From Scleromatobacter humisilvae (GTDB lineage Bacteria > Pseudomonadota > Gammaproteobacteria > Burkholderiales > Burkholderiaceae_C), in the NCBI RefSeq assembly GCF_023231945.1, contig NZ_JAJLJH010000006.1, positions 1 to 64,000 on the forward strand: a DNA stretch of 64,000 nt. The letters run 5' to 3'. Shown one piece after another: positions 1-8,088 of this stretch. The notes under the pieces were generated by a model, which was not told the DNA's origin, searched no databases, and saw nothing but the letters and a program-made list of their open reading frames with translations. Position 1 is the stretch's first letter. The number at the start of each line of letters is the position of its first letter. The position numbers were made by a program, and so were the translations under genes.

Positions 1-68
1 GGACAGTGAAACGCCTCTGCGCCGATGATAGTGCGGGTTCCCGTGTGAAAGTAGGACATTGTCAGGCT
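1..68 (+). rRNA. rrf: 5S ribosomal RNA, 3' part (truncated by window start)
   Basis: The first 68 bases match the conserved 3' part of a proteobacterial 5S rRNA, including the segment gccgatgatagtgcgggt followed by cccgtgtgaaagtagg. The 5' end lies before the window, so this is the tail of an rRNA operon on the plus strand. A strong terminator follows at 83-120. The exact 3' end (about 66-68) is inferred by family likeness. Confidence 0.93.
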
Positions 69-82
69 AATATCCCTGCAAC

Positions 83-120
83 CGCCCGAGCTAAATTCTT
101 AGCTCGGGCGTCTTGCTTTT
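83..120 (+). terminator. Rho-independent terminator of the rRNA operon
   Basis: A perfect 10-bp inverted repeat (cgcccgagct at 83-92, agctcgggcg at 101-110) with an 8-base AT-rich loop is followed by a T-rich run ending in tttt at 120. It lies 15 bases after the 5S rRNA end, where an rRNA operon terminator is expected. Confidence 0.92.
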
Positions 121-181
121 GGGGCCGCAGTATTGGGGCCGTGGCCGACGGGTAGCGCCACGCCGCCGGCGTCTTCGAGCG

Positions 182-580
182 CTACTGATGTTGGATCTCC
201 AGTCCGTTCGCGGTATCGCGGATGACGAAGCTGTGTCGGCCTGTCGGCAGATCCGGGCCGCCGACGTGATCCTCGGGCCAGCGCTCGATGCGCCTCCCGT
301 GGAATCCCGCAGCGAAACCCATCATCGAGTAGCCTCGCTCGATGCGTCGATAGTCGGAGCACCGTCCCGCGGCGATGTCGCCAAACCGAGTGGCCTCGTA
401 GGTTTCCACGTGGGTGAGGACGACGTCCGTCGCGTTGCAGAACCGGATGTCGACGGGCGTGTCGCGAGGCGGCACCACGACCAACGTCAGCGCGATGCCC
501 AGACCCAGCAGCGTCGCAAGCGCCACGCCGTAGAAGGCGGGCAGCCGGAGAACTGGCTCGTCGACGTCATCCGCAGTCAT
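182..580 (-). CDS. Hypothetical single-pass membrane protein
   Basis: 132 residues. I do not recognise the family. One hydrophobic segment lies at about residues 18-36 after a short acidic N-terminus, followed by a soluble domain with two cysteines, so it is probably anchored in the inner membrane with the C-terminal part outside. The ATG at 580 was chosen because a GGAGG ribosome binding site lies just upstream; the frame stays open to 646 but without such a signal. It lies downstream of ppx on the same strand, 93 bases after it, and converges on the rRNA operon. Confidence 0.6.
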   Translation of the reverse strand: MTADDVDEPVLRLPAFYGVALATLLGLGIALTLVVVPPRDTPVDIRFCNATDVVLTHVETYEATRFGDIAAGRCSDYRRIERGYSMMGFAAGFHGRRIERWPEDHVGGPDLPTGRHSFVIRDTANGLEIQHQ

Positions 581-673
581 CGAACCTCCGGTCTCGAGTC
601 TGGCAAACGGGTCCGGACGCGGCTTTCGCCACGTCGCGTGCAACACCGCCCTCGATCGAAGTCTCGCGCGAGC

Positions 674-2179
674 TCAATTGAGCGTCAACAGCAGCGCCCC
701 TTGGCGCGCCCACAGATCCGCCTCCTCGCGCAGCAGGTAGGCCGTGCGCGGATGTTCCTCCGCCCACTGGGCCGAGAACGACAGCCGCGCGCCACCGCCG
801 GCGAGCCGGGTCAGGGCCAGCCCGCTTGCGTCGACCTCGCCCCGCGCGTGGCATTCGATCACGGCGAGCCGCAGGCAGAGGACCTGCCAGGCCGTCAGCT
901 CGCGCGACAACCCCGCCTCGATCTTGCGCAGCCCGCCACGCTGCCCCAGCACCAGTTCGCCGAGGCGGCGTTGCTGGCTTTGCGAGAACCCGGGTGCGTC
1001 GACATGCGACACGATGTAGGAGCTGTGCCGGTGGTGGTCGTGGTGCGACACCATCAGGCCGACCTCGTGCAACGCGGCGGCCCAGCGCAGTTCCTTGTGC
1101 ATCTCCGCGTCTCCCTTCGGCCACGCGCTTTCGAAGAAGCGTTGCGCGGTCTTCGCGACGCGCTCGGCCTGGTCGACGTCCACGTTGAAGCGGCGCTGCA
1201 GTTCGGCCACGGTCGCATCGCGCAGGTCGTGGCCGCTGGCCTGGTTGCCGGCGGCAAGACGCTCCGACAGGTCGACGATCACGCCCTGGCGCAGCGCGCC
1301 CTTGGCAGCGATCAGTTCCTCGATGCCGAACTGCGCGCAGATCGTGTAGAGGATCGCCAGGCCACCCGGGATCACTGCGCGACGCTCGGGCTTCATGCCG
1401 GGGATGTCCAGCTTGTCGATGTGACCCAGCTCGATGCATCGCTCGATCAGCCAGCGCAGGCCCTCGGCGGTAATGCGGCCGTCGGTCTTGCCGCTGGCGC
1501 GCAGGATGTCGGCAACGGCGCCGGCAGTGCCTGACGAGCCGAGCGCCTCGCGCCAGTGGCGGCGCGAGAACGGCACCAGGGCTTCCTCGAGCTCGGCGCC
1601 GGCGGCCACCTGCGCGGCGCGGAACGCGGCGCGTGTGTAGCGGCCGTCGGGGAAGTAGCGCATCGACAGGCTGACGCAGCCGACCTGGAACGACTCGGCC
1701 ACGCGCGGCGCGGGCCCGTCGCCGAGGATCATCTCGGTGGAGCGGCCGCCGATGTCGATCACGAGCCGCGGCTTCCCCGACGGCTGCAGGAAGGCGACGC
1801 CCGTGTAGATCAGGCGCGCTTCCTCGCGGCCGGAGATGACTTCGATCGGATGCCCCAGCGCGGCCTCGGCACGCAGCAGGAACTGGTCTCGATTGCGCGC
1901 CTCGCGCAGCGTCTGCGTGGCCACGGCGCGGATCCGCATCGGCGCCGATGCCTTGAGCGTCTGCGCGAAGCTCGCGAGGCAGCGCAGCCCGCGCTCTGTG
2001 GCCTCCTCGGTCAGCATGCCGTCGACATCGAGGCCCGCGCCAAGGCGAACGGTCTCCTTCAGGTAGAGATGGCGGCGATAGCGTCCGTCCTGGACCTGCC
2101 CGATCTCGAGCCGGAAACTGTTGGAGCCCATGTCGACCGCGGCAAGCGGTCCGACAGCGGTTGGAGAGGTGACAGACAT
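674..2179 (-). CDS. ppx: Exopolyphosphatase / Ppx-GppA family phosphatase
   Basis: 501 residues, normal length for proteobacterial Ppx. The family releases phosphate from the end of polyphosphate chains or hydrolyses pppGpp. The N-terminus carries the ASKHA phosphate-1 motif (AAVDMGSNSFRLEIG, about residues 13-27) and a second nucleotide-binding motif (VIDIGGRSTEMILG, about 140-153). An HD-like C-terminal half contains the conserved ALHEVG..VSHHDHHRHSSY segment. Ppx and GppA cannot be told apart with certainty here; in Betaproteobacteria the single copy is usually called ppx. No ppk gene is present in the window. Confidence 0.92.
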   Translation of the reverse strand: MSVTSPTAVGPLAAVDMGSNSFRLEIGQVQDGRYRRHLYLKETVRLGAGLDVDGMLTEEATERGLRCLASFAQTLKASAPMRIRAVATQTLREARNRDQFLLRAEAALGHPIEVISGREEARLIYTGVAFLQPSGKPRLVIDIGGRSTEMILGDGPAPRVAESFQVGCVSLSMRYFPDGRYTRAAFRAAQVAAGAELEEALVPFSRRHWREALGSSGTAGAVADILRASGKTDGRITAEGLRWLIERCIELGHIDKLDIPGMKPERRAVIPGGLAILYTICAQFGIEELIAAKGALRQGVIVDLSERLAAGNQASGHDLRDATVAELQRRFNVDVDQAERVAKTAQRFFESAWPKGDAEMHKELRWAAALHEVGLMVSHHDHHRHSSYIVSHVDAPGFSQSQQRRLGELVLGQRGGLRKIEAGLSRELTAWQVLCLRLAVIECHARGEVDASGLALTRLAGGGARLSFSAQWAEEHPRTAYLLREEADLWARQGALLLTLN

Positions 2180-2233
2180 GCGCGCGATTGTGCCTGCCCG
2201 GCGCTGTCGAGAAGATGTCGGTGTGCGAGAAGC

Positions 2234-3157
2234 CTACAAGCGCAATTCCCAGAACTGGCCGACCAGATCCTTGCCGAAGCTGTGGTGCGACTCCTCGCGG
2301 ACGAGCTCGAAGCCCGCCGCCTGGTAGATCCGGCGCGCGGCGACGAGGACGTCGTTGGTCCACAGCACCAGCTTGCGGTAGCCGCTGTCGCGTGCGAAGC
2401 GGATGCATTCGTCGACCAGCCGCGCGCCCAGGCCATGCCCGCGCGCCCAGGCCTCGACGAGCAGGATGCGCAGCTGCGCCGTCTCGTCGTCCTTGCGGAC
2501 ACAGAACACGCAGCCGGCGCGCTGGCCATCGACCTCGGCGACCCAGGCGCTTTCGCGCCCGGGCTGGTGCTTGTCGAGGTAGTCGGCGACGATGCGGGCC
2601 ACCAGCGCCTCGAACGACTGCGTCCAGCCGTACTCGCGGGCGTAGACCTCGCCATGGCGCTGGACGACCCAGCCGGGGTCGCCCGGCCGCAGGCCACGCA
2701 GCACGACCACCGGCGACTTCGCCTGATCGTCGAGCGCGCGCATCACCGTGCGCATCGCCCCGGCCAGCGATTCCTGGACCGGCTCCGGCAACGGCGCGAG
2801 CAGCTCGCCGACCTGCCGGTTCGAGCGCTCGTCGAGCGTGCGATAGAGCTTTCTCCCGGCCGCGGTGAGCGACAGCGACTGGCGACGACCGTCGGTGGCC
2901 GACGCGGTCCGCTTGATCAGCCCCGCCGCGTCGAATTTCGCGAGCAGCCGGCTCAGGTAGCCGGAGTCCAGCGCCAACGTGGCACGCAGCGCCGCCATGT
3001 CGGTCGACGGCGCCTGAGCGAGCTCGAAGACGACGCGCGCCTCGGTCAGCGACCAGGCCGTCTCGAGCAGGCCTTCGTCGAGCGTGCCCAGGCGGCGCGT
3101 GTAGAAGCGCGAGAACTCGCGCACGGTGGCGACATGCGGGTGGGGTATGGTGGTCAT
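2234..3157 (-). CDS. MarR-type regulator fused to a GNAT acetyltransferase
   Basis: 307 residues with two domains. Residues about 10-145 are a MarR winged helix (LDSGYLSRLLAKFDAAGLIKR recognition region, then the wing segment SATDGRRQSLSLTAAGRKL). Residues about 150-307 are a GNAT N-acetyltransferase with the acetyl-CoA loop LVEAWARGHGLGARLVDECI. The target of acetylation is unknown. The ATG at 3157 directly abuts a palindromic operator and no Shine-Dalgarno is visible, so the transcript may have a very short leader or be leaderless. The two perfect-looking palindromes at 3158-3192 suggest the protein controls its own promoter. Divergent or linked targets are not evident; ppx follows downstream, 54 bases away. 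Confidence 0.88.
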   Translation of the reverse strand: MTTIPHPHVATVREFSRFYTRRLGTLDEGLLETAWSLTEARVVFELAQAPSTDMAALRATLALDSGYLSRLLAKFDAAGLIKRTASATDGRRQSLSLTAAGRKLYRTLDERSNRQVGELLAPLPEPVQESLAGAMRTVMRALDDQAKSPVVVLRGLRPGDPGWVVQRHGEVYAREYGWTQSFEALVARIVADYLDKHQPGRESAWVAEVDGQRAGCVFCVRKDDETAQLRILLVEAWARGHGLGARLVDECIRFARDSGYRKLVLWTNDVLVAARRIYQAAGFELVREESHHSFGKDLVGQFWELRL

Positions 3158-3192
3158 CTGACTGAGTCTGCAAAAGTAGCTGACTCAGTCAG
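3158..3192 (-). promoter_or_regulatory. Double palindromic operator of the MarR-GNAT gene
   Basis: Two copies of the palindrome CTGACTNAGTCAG occur: an almost exact one at 3158-3170 (right end mismatched) and an exact one at 3180-3192. Their centres are 22 bp apart, two helical turns. Read as a whole, 3158-3168 and 3182-3192 also form a perfect 11-bp inverted repeat. Site shape and position right before the start codon fit MarR autoregulation; binding itself is inference. Confidence 0.72.
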
Positions 3193-3216
3193 TTTAGTCC
3201 GATCGGGCCGGGCCCG

Positions 3217-3651
3217 CTACTTGACGACCAGCACGGGCACCTCGCAATGCACCAGCACGCGCGTCGTCTCGCTACCCAGCAGCAGCGCGCTGACGCCGCG
3301 CCGGCCATGCGAGGCCATCACGATCAGGTCGCACGACTGCGCCTTCGCGTGATCGACGATGGCCTCCCACGGATGGGGCGCCTCGACGGTGAAGGCCTGG
3401 CACTCGAGCCCGGCCTGGTCCGCCGCCGCGACCACTTCCTTGACGCGGTTCAGCGCGATGCGCTCCTGCGCGTCGTAGAACTCCTGCGGCGGGATCGGCT
3501 GCATCTCGGAGATGGCGCTGTACGGAAACGGCTCCTTCACCGTGATCGTGCTGAGCCGGGCACCGAGCGCCTTGGCCAGGGCGATTCCGCTGGCGACGGC
3601 CTTGGCGGTGATGGCCGTGCCGTCGGTCGGAATGAGGATGCTGCGGTACAT
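3217..3651 (-). CDS. Universal stress protein, UspA family
   Basis: 144 residues, full length for a single-domain Usp. It begins with MYRSILIPTDGT and carries the ATP-binding signature near the C-terminus (VMASHGRRGVSALLLGSET, then VPVLVVK). UspA-like proteins of this type bind ATP and help stress survival. The ATG at 3651 has GGAG upstream; the frame extends further without a better start. It sits between the MarR-GNAT gene and a sulfurtransferase gene, all on the minus strand, with gaps of about 60 bases. Confidence 0.92.
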   Translation of the reverse strand: MYRSILIPTDGTAITAKAVASGIALAKALGARLSTITVKEPFPYSAISEMQPIPPQEFYDAQERIALNRVKEVVAAADQAGLECQAFTVEAPHPWEAIVDHAKAQSCDLIVMASHGRRGVSALLLGSETTRVLVHCEVPVLVVK

Positions 3652-3716
3652 GGCGGTCTCCGGTCGTTGCGACGAGGAAAGTGTGCGCCTTTCGCGCGCC
3701 GCCCGCACCCGGGGAA

Positions 3717-4571
3717 TCAGCCGACGGCGACCGGGCGCCTCGGATCTGCCGACCACTCGCTCCACGAGCCTGGATAGAGCGCCGAGCCCGGCAGCCCCGC
3801 GGCCTCCATCGCGAGCAGGTTGTGGCAGGCCGTCACGCCCGAGCCGCACTGGTGCACGACCTGGGCCGGCGCCGCGCCGAAGGCCTCGAAGGCCGCGCGC
3901 AACTCCTGCGCCGGCTTGAATCGGCCGTCGGTGCCGAGGTTGTCCTTGAAGAAGCGGGAACGCGCGCCCGGGATGTGGCCGGCGCGCTTGTCCAGCGGCT
4001 CGACCTCGCCGCGGTAGCGTTCGCCGGCGCGCGCGTCGAGCAGCGTCACTCGGCCGAGCGACTTCTGCAGCGCGTCCGCGTCGACGCTGGCGACCAGGCT
4101 GTCGCCGAGCGGATAGGCGCCCGGCACGGCCACGGGCGTCGTCGCGCCGGACTCGACCGCGCCGCCCGCGGCCTTCCACGCGACGATGCCGCCGTCCAGC
4201 ACGCTCACCGCGCGGTGCCCGGCCCACAGCAGCATCCACCAGGCGCGGGCCGCGTACATGCCGCCCTGCGCGTCGTAGACGACCACCGCGCGCGCGGGCG
4301 TCACGCCCAGGCGCGCGAGCGTCGCGGCCCAGTCGGCGCGCGCCGGCAGCGGATGGCGCCCATTGGTGCCGGTCTTCGGGCCGGCCAGGTCGCGGTCCAG
4401 GTGCGCGTAGACAGCGCCAGGCAGGTGGCCTTCGGCGAAGGCGCGCTCGCCGGCCCCGACGTCGGCGAGGTCGAAGCTGCAGTCGATGATCACCGGCGCG
4501 GCGCCGGCGGCAAGTGCCGCGAGCAGCTGCTCGGGCGAGACGAGGGGCGTGGGCAGGGTGGGTGCGGTCAT
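3717..4571 (-). CDS. sseA: Rhodanese-type sulfurtransferase (3-mercaptopyruvate type)
   Basis: 284 residues with two tandem rhodanese domains (about 8-135 inactive, 160-280 catalytic). The active-site loop is CGSGVTA with the catalytic cysteine at about residue 242. That loop is typical of 3-mercaptopyruvate sulfurtransferase; thiosulfate sulfurtransferases usually have a charged loop such as CRKG. The domain-two entry motif DARAGERYRGEVEPLD and GHIPGA are intact. No signal peptide is visible, so it is likely cytoplasmic. It ends one base before the downstream EamA gene's stop region begins its own frame, with head-to-tail spacing to neighbours, so co-transcription is possible. Confidence 0.9.
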   Translation of the reverse strand: MTAPTLPTPLVSPEQLLAALAAGAAPVIIDCSFDLADVGAGERAFAEGHLPGAVYAHLDRDLAGPKTGTNGRHPLPARADWAATLARLGVTPARAVVVYDAQGGMYAARAWWMLLWAGHRAVSVLDGGIVAWKAAGGAVESGATTPVAVPGAYPLGDSLVASVDADALQKSLGRVTLLDARAGERYRGEVEPLDKRAGHIPGARSRFFKDNLGTDGRFKPAQELRAAFEAFGAAPAQVVHQCGSGVTACHNLLAMEAAGLPGSALYPGSWSEWSADPRRPVAVG

Positions 4572-4572
4572 C

Positions 4573-5475
4573 TCAGGTGTCCGGATGCGGTTGGATGGTG
4601 TCGGGGGCGGTGGAGGACAGCGTCGTCGCGCGCAGGCGCGCGGCCGCGAGGCCGGCGCCGACGATCAGCACCATGCCGCCGACCGCCATCCACGTCAATG
4701 GATCATGGAACAGCCAGATGCCGAAGACGAACGAGAACGCGATGCCCAGGTACTGCAGGCTGGCGTTGGACAGCGGCTTGCCGATCGCGTACGCGCGCGT
4801 CATCAGCACCTGCGCCGCGGTGGCGAACACGCCGGTCGCCGCGAGCAGCGCGAAACCCGGCAGGGTATGGCGCGCATGCCAGCCCTGCAACAGCGACATC
4901 GCGACCCCGGCCACGAAGCCGCCGATCGAGAAATAGAAGACGACGCGCAGCTCGGGCTCGCCGGCGCGCCCCAGCGTCGCGACCTGCAGATAGGCCAGCG
5001 CAGACAGCATGCCCGAGCCCAGGCCGATGACGCCCGGCACCATCTGGTCCTTGTCGATCGACGGCTGCAGCACGAGCGCCACGCCGGCGAAGCCAACCAG
5101 CACCGTGGCTACCAGCCGCGGGTCGACGCGCTGCGCGCCCAGTACCACGGCGCCGCCGATCAGGAACAGCGCCATCCACACCGAGGACATGTAGTTCAGC
5201 GTGACGGCCGTGGCCAGCGGCATGTGGCCGATCGCGTAGAACCACATCGTCAGCGACGTGACGCCGACCACGCTGCGCCAGGCGTGCATGGCCGGCACCC
5301 GCGTCTTGAGCGAGATGCCGCGGGCGCGGGCCACCAGCGCGATGCCGATCACGCCGATCAGGCCACGGTACATCACGATCTCGCCGGCGCCGTAAAGGTC
5401 GGACGCGTACTTCACGCACACGCCCATCGCGGCGAACAGGAACGTGGCGCAGATCATCAGCAGGGGAGCAGACAT
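4573..5475 (-). CDS. EamA (DMT) family permease
   Basis: 300 residues with about ten hydrophobic helices in two EamA repeats, the layout of drug/metabolite transporters in the inner membrane. The stretch MYRGLIGVIGIALV and the second-repeat end NASLQYLGIAFSFVFG are typical of the RarD/YdcZ-like branch. The substrate cannot be read from sequence. The start is uncertain: ATG at 5475 is used, but another in-frame ATG lies three codons upstream at 5484 and neither has a clear ribosome binding site. It lies between the sulfurtransferase and a Rieske oxygenase gene on the same strand. Confidence 0.85.
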   Translation of the reverse strand: MSAPLLMICATFLFAAMGVCVKYASDLYGAGEIVMYRGLIGVIGIALVARARGISLKTRVPAMHAWRSVVGVTSLTMWFYAIGHMPLATAVTLNYMSSVWMALFLIGGAVVLGAQRVDPRLVATVLVGFAGVALVLQPSIDKDQMVPGVIGLGSGMLSALAYLQVATLGRAGEPELRVVFYFSIGGFVAGVAMSLLQGWHARHTLPGFALLAATGVFATAAQVLMTRAYAIGKPLSNASLQYLGIAFSFVFGIWLFHDPLTWMAVGGMVLIVGAGLAAARLRATTLSSTAPDTIQPHPDT

Positions 5476-5522
5476 GGCGCCCATTGTCGCGTGGGGCGCC
5501 GCGCCCGCGGGCGCGCAGGGGC

Positions 5523-6638
5523 TCAGCGTGCCGGCTTCAGCGCCTGCCGATACCACTCGTGGAAGTGGCGCATGCCGTCCTCCATCGGGCTCTGGTATGG
5601 CCCGGCCTCGTCGTCGCCGCGCTCGAACAAGGCCTTGCGGCCGGCATCCATGCGCAGCGCGATCTCGTCGTCCTCGACGCAGGTCTCGAGGTAGGCCGCC
5701 TGTTCGGCCTCGACCAGCTCGCGCTCGAACGCGGCGATCTCCTCGGGATAGTAGAACTCGACGACGTTGGTGGTCTGCTGCGGCCCCTTGGGATACAGCG
5801 TCGAGACCACCAGCACGTGCGGATACCACTCCACCATGATGTTGGGGAAGTAGGTGAGCCAGATCGCGCCGTGGCGCGGCGGGCGGCCTTCGTTGAAGCG
5901 CAGCAGCGCGTCGTGCCACTTGCGGTAGGTGGCGCTGCCCGGGCGCGCGAGGCCGTCGGCGACGCCCACGGTCTGCACCGAGTAGTTGGCGCCGAATTCC
6001 CACTCGAGGTCGTCGCAGCTGACGAAGCTGCCCAGGCCGGGGTGGAACGGGCCGACGTGGTAGTCCTCGAGGTAGACCTCGATGAAGGTCTTCCAGTTGT
6101 AGTCGCACTGGTGCACGTGCACCTTGTCGAGGACGTAGCCCCTGAAATCGAGCTGGGCGCGCGGGCCGAGCTTCGCGAGGTCGGCGGCGATGTCACGGCC
6201 GTTGTCCTCGAACACGAGGCCGTTCCAGCAGCGCGTCCTGTAGCGATTGAGGTGCAGGCAGGGATCCTGCGCGAAGTGCGGGGCGCCCAGCAACTGGCCG
6301 TCGAGGCCGTACGTCCAGCGGTGCAGCGGGCAGACGATGTTGGACGCCGTCTGGCCGCGGCCCTTGAGCATCACGGCCTGGCGATGGCGGCAGACGTTGG
6401 ACAGCAGCTCGACGCCGCCGTCGGGCGCGCGCACGAGCACGCGGCCCTCGCCTTCCTGCGGCAGTGCGTAGTAGTCGCCGATTTCGGGGATCGCCAGCTC
6501 GTGCGCGAGGTAGCGCGGTCCGTGCTGGAAGATGAGTTCCTGTTCGCGGCGGAACAGATCCTCGTCGAAATAGGTGGAAACGGAAAGTTGAGAGCGCGCG
6601 CGCTCCAGAGCTTCTAGCGTGATGCTCAGGTCCGACAT
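5523..6638 (-). CDS. Rieske non-heme iron oxygenase, large (alpha) subunit
   Basis: 371 residues. The N-terminal Rieske [2Fe-2S] site is intact: C83-x-H85 and C103-x2-H106 (CRHRQAV and CPLHRWTYG). The catalytic domain holds the mononuclear iron motif with the DYHVGPFH segment (histidines about 194 and 199). These enzymes hydroxylate or demethylate aromatic or quaternary amine substrates and need a reductase. No small subunit or reductase gene is adjacent, so it may be a one-component-type oxygenase served from elsewhere. The substrate is unknown. ATG at 6638 has GGGGAT just upstream. It is transcribed divergently from xseB. Confidence 0.9.
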   Translation of the reverse strand: MSDLSITLEALERARSQLSVSTYFDEDLFRREQELIFQHGPRYLAHELAIPEIGDYYALPQEGEGRVLVRAPDGGVELLSNVCRHRQAVMLKGRGQTASNIVCPLHRWTYGLDGQLLGAPHFAQDPCLHLNRYRTRCWNGLVFEDNGRDIAADLAKLGPRAQLDFRGYVLDKVHVHQCDYNWKTFIEVYLEDYHVGPFHPGLGSFVSCDDLEWEFGANYSVQTVGVADGLARPGSATYRKWHDALLRFNEGRPPRHGAIWLTYFPNIMVEWYPHVLVVSTLYPKGPQQTTNVVEFYYPEEIAAFERELVEAEQAAYLETCVEDDEIALRMDAGRKALFERGDDEAGPYQSPMEDGMRHFHEWYRQALKPAR

Positions 6639-6903
6639 GATCCCCAGGATCCTAAAAAACTATGTCACAACCCCCCACCCGGTGGCCCCGCGGGTGGATC
6701 TGTACGAATCGCTCGGCGGCCGCTGGCGCATGCGCCTCGTGCCCGGCGTGCCGAACCTAGCAGTTTAACCAATTGCGACAGATCGCTCCATCCATGTCCC
6801 CATTTTTCCGGACGAGTGCTGCAAAAACGTGCAGTCCGTTGCAATGAATACCCGGGTCGGGTGTCGAGATGACTACAATCCCGTTTTGCCCGAGCCCGTA
6901 CCA

Positions 6904-7143
6904 ATGGATCGCACCGAAGCATCGACCCCTGCCCCCGCCCCCGCGAGTTTCGAGGACGCCCAGGCAGAGTTGGATGAGTTGGTGAGAGCGATGGAAACGG
7001 GCCAGATGCCGCTCGACGGCCTGCTGAGCGCCTACAAGCGAGGCGCGCAGCTCCTGGAGTTCTGTCGCTCCAGGCTGGATGCCGTAGAAGAACAAGTGAA
7101 AGTCCTGGAGGAGGGCCAGTTGAAGCCCTGGACTCGACCATGA
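6904..7143 (+). CDS. xseB: Exodeoxyribonuclease VII small subunit
   Basis: 79 residues. XseB joins XseA to form exonuclease VII, which degrades single-stranded DNA from both ends. The conserved core [20 protein letters not shown] and the segment [18 protein letters not shown] are present. The ATG at 6904 gives the usual family length; a longer frame from 6829 would add unrelated residues. The stop overlaps the next start (ATGA at 7140-7143), so translation is coupled to ispA. xseA is not in the window, as is common. Confidence 0.94.
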   Translation: MDRTEASTPAPAPASFEDAQAELDELVRAMETGQMPLDGLLSAYKRGAQLLEFCRSRLDAVEEQVKVLEEGQLKPWTRP

Positions 7144-8027
7144 AGATTGACGATTTCTCGCACTGGGTGCTCGACCGCCAGCAGGATGTCGAGCGCGCCC
7201 TGGAGCGCTGGGTCTCCGACGAATCGCCCGCCGGCCTCGGCGCGGTGATGCGCTACGCCGTGCTCGACGGCGGCAAGCGGCTGCGCCCGTTGCTCGTGAT
7301 GGCCGCGGCCGAGGCCGTGTCCGGCGACAGTGCCGCCGCGCTGCGCGCCGCCGTGGCCGTCGAACTGATCCACGCCTACTCGCTGGTGCACGACGACATG
7401 CCCTGCATGGACAACGACGTCCTGCGCCGCGGCAAGCCCACCGTGCACGTCAGGTACGGCGAGGCGCAGGCGATGCTCGCCGGCGACGCGATGCAGGCGC
7501 TGGCCTTCGAGGTGCTGACGCCCGACGAGGGCATGCCGCCCCAGCTGATGTCCACGCTCGTGCGCCTGCTCGCGCGCGCGTCGGGCCACGACGGCATGGC
7601 CGGCGGCCAGGCGATCGACCTCGCCAGCGTCGGCCGCAGCCTCGACGAGCAGTCGCTGCGCGACATGCATCGCCGCAAGACCGGCGTGCTGCTGCAGGCC
7701 AGCGTCATGATGGGCGCCGCCTGCGGCAACGCCGACGCCGCCGCGCTGGCCGCGCTGAGCGAATACGGCGCGGCCGTCGGCCTGGCCTTCCAGGTTGTCG
7801 ACGACGTGCTCGACGTCACCCAGGACTCCGAAGTGCTGGGCAAGACGGCCGGCAAGGACATCGACCAGAACAAGCCGACGTTCGTGTCGCTGCTGGGCCT
7901 GGAATCCGCGCAGAGGTACGCGCACGACCTGCGCGACCAGGCGCACGCGGCCCTGGCGCGCAGCGGATTAGGGCAGGCTGCCTACCTCGCGTGCCTCGCG
8001 GACAAGATCGTCGAGCGCGACAATTGA
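7140..8027 (+). CDS. ispA: Farnesyl diphosphate synthase (short-chain polyprenyl synthase)
   Basis: 295 residues. It condenses dimethylallyl and isopentenyl diphosphate to geranyl and farnesyl diphosphate for quinones and undecaprenyl carriers. The first aspartate-rich motif is DDMPCMDND (residues 85-93) and the second is DDVLDVTQD (about 220-228); GGKRLRP near residue 45 binds diphosphate. The two extra residues within the first DDxxxxD motif are typical of bacterial FPP synthases. It starts inside the xseB stop codon and lies 61 bases before dxs, the usual Burkholderiales isoprenoid operon. Confidence 0.95.
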   Translation: MKIDDFSHWVLDRQQDVERALERWVSDESPAGLGAVMRYAVLDGGKRLRPLLVMAAAEAVSGDSAAALRAAVAVELIHAYSLVHDDMPCMDNDVLRRGKPTVHVRYGEAQAMLAGDAMQALAFEVLTPDEGMPPQLMSTLVRLLARASGHDGMAGGQAIDLASVGRSLDEQSLRDMHRRKTGVLLQASVMMGAACGNADAAALAALSEYGAAVGLAFQVVDDVLDVTQDSEVLGKTAGKDIDQNKPTFVSLLGLESAQRYAHDLRDQAHAALARSGLGQAAYLACLADKIVERDN

Positions 8028-8088
8028 TGACCAAGCGCGCCCTGCCTTCCGGCGGGACGCGCGGCTTGCCGGGGACAACGAACGCCAC

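Noticed and set aside
6757-7095. Open frame of 112 codons antisense to xseB
   Set aside because: It is antisense to xseB and its promoter region, has no family likeness and no ribosome binding site; a GC-rich shadow frame.
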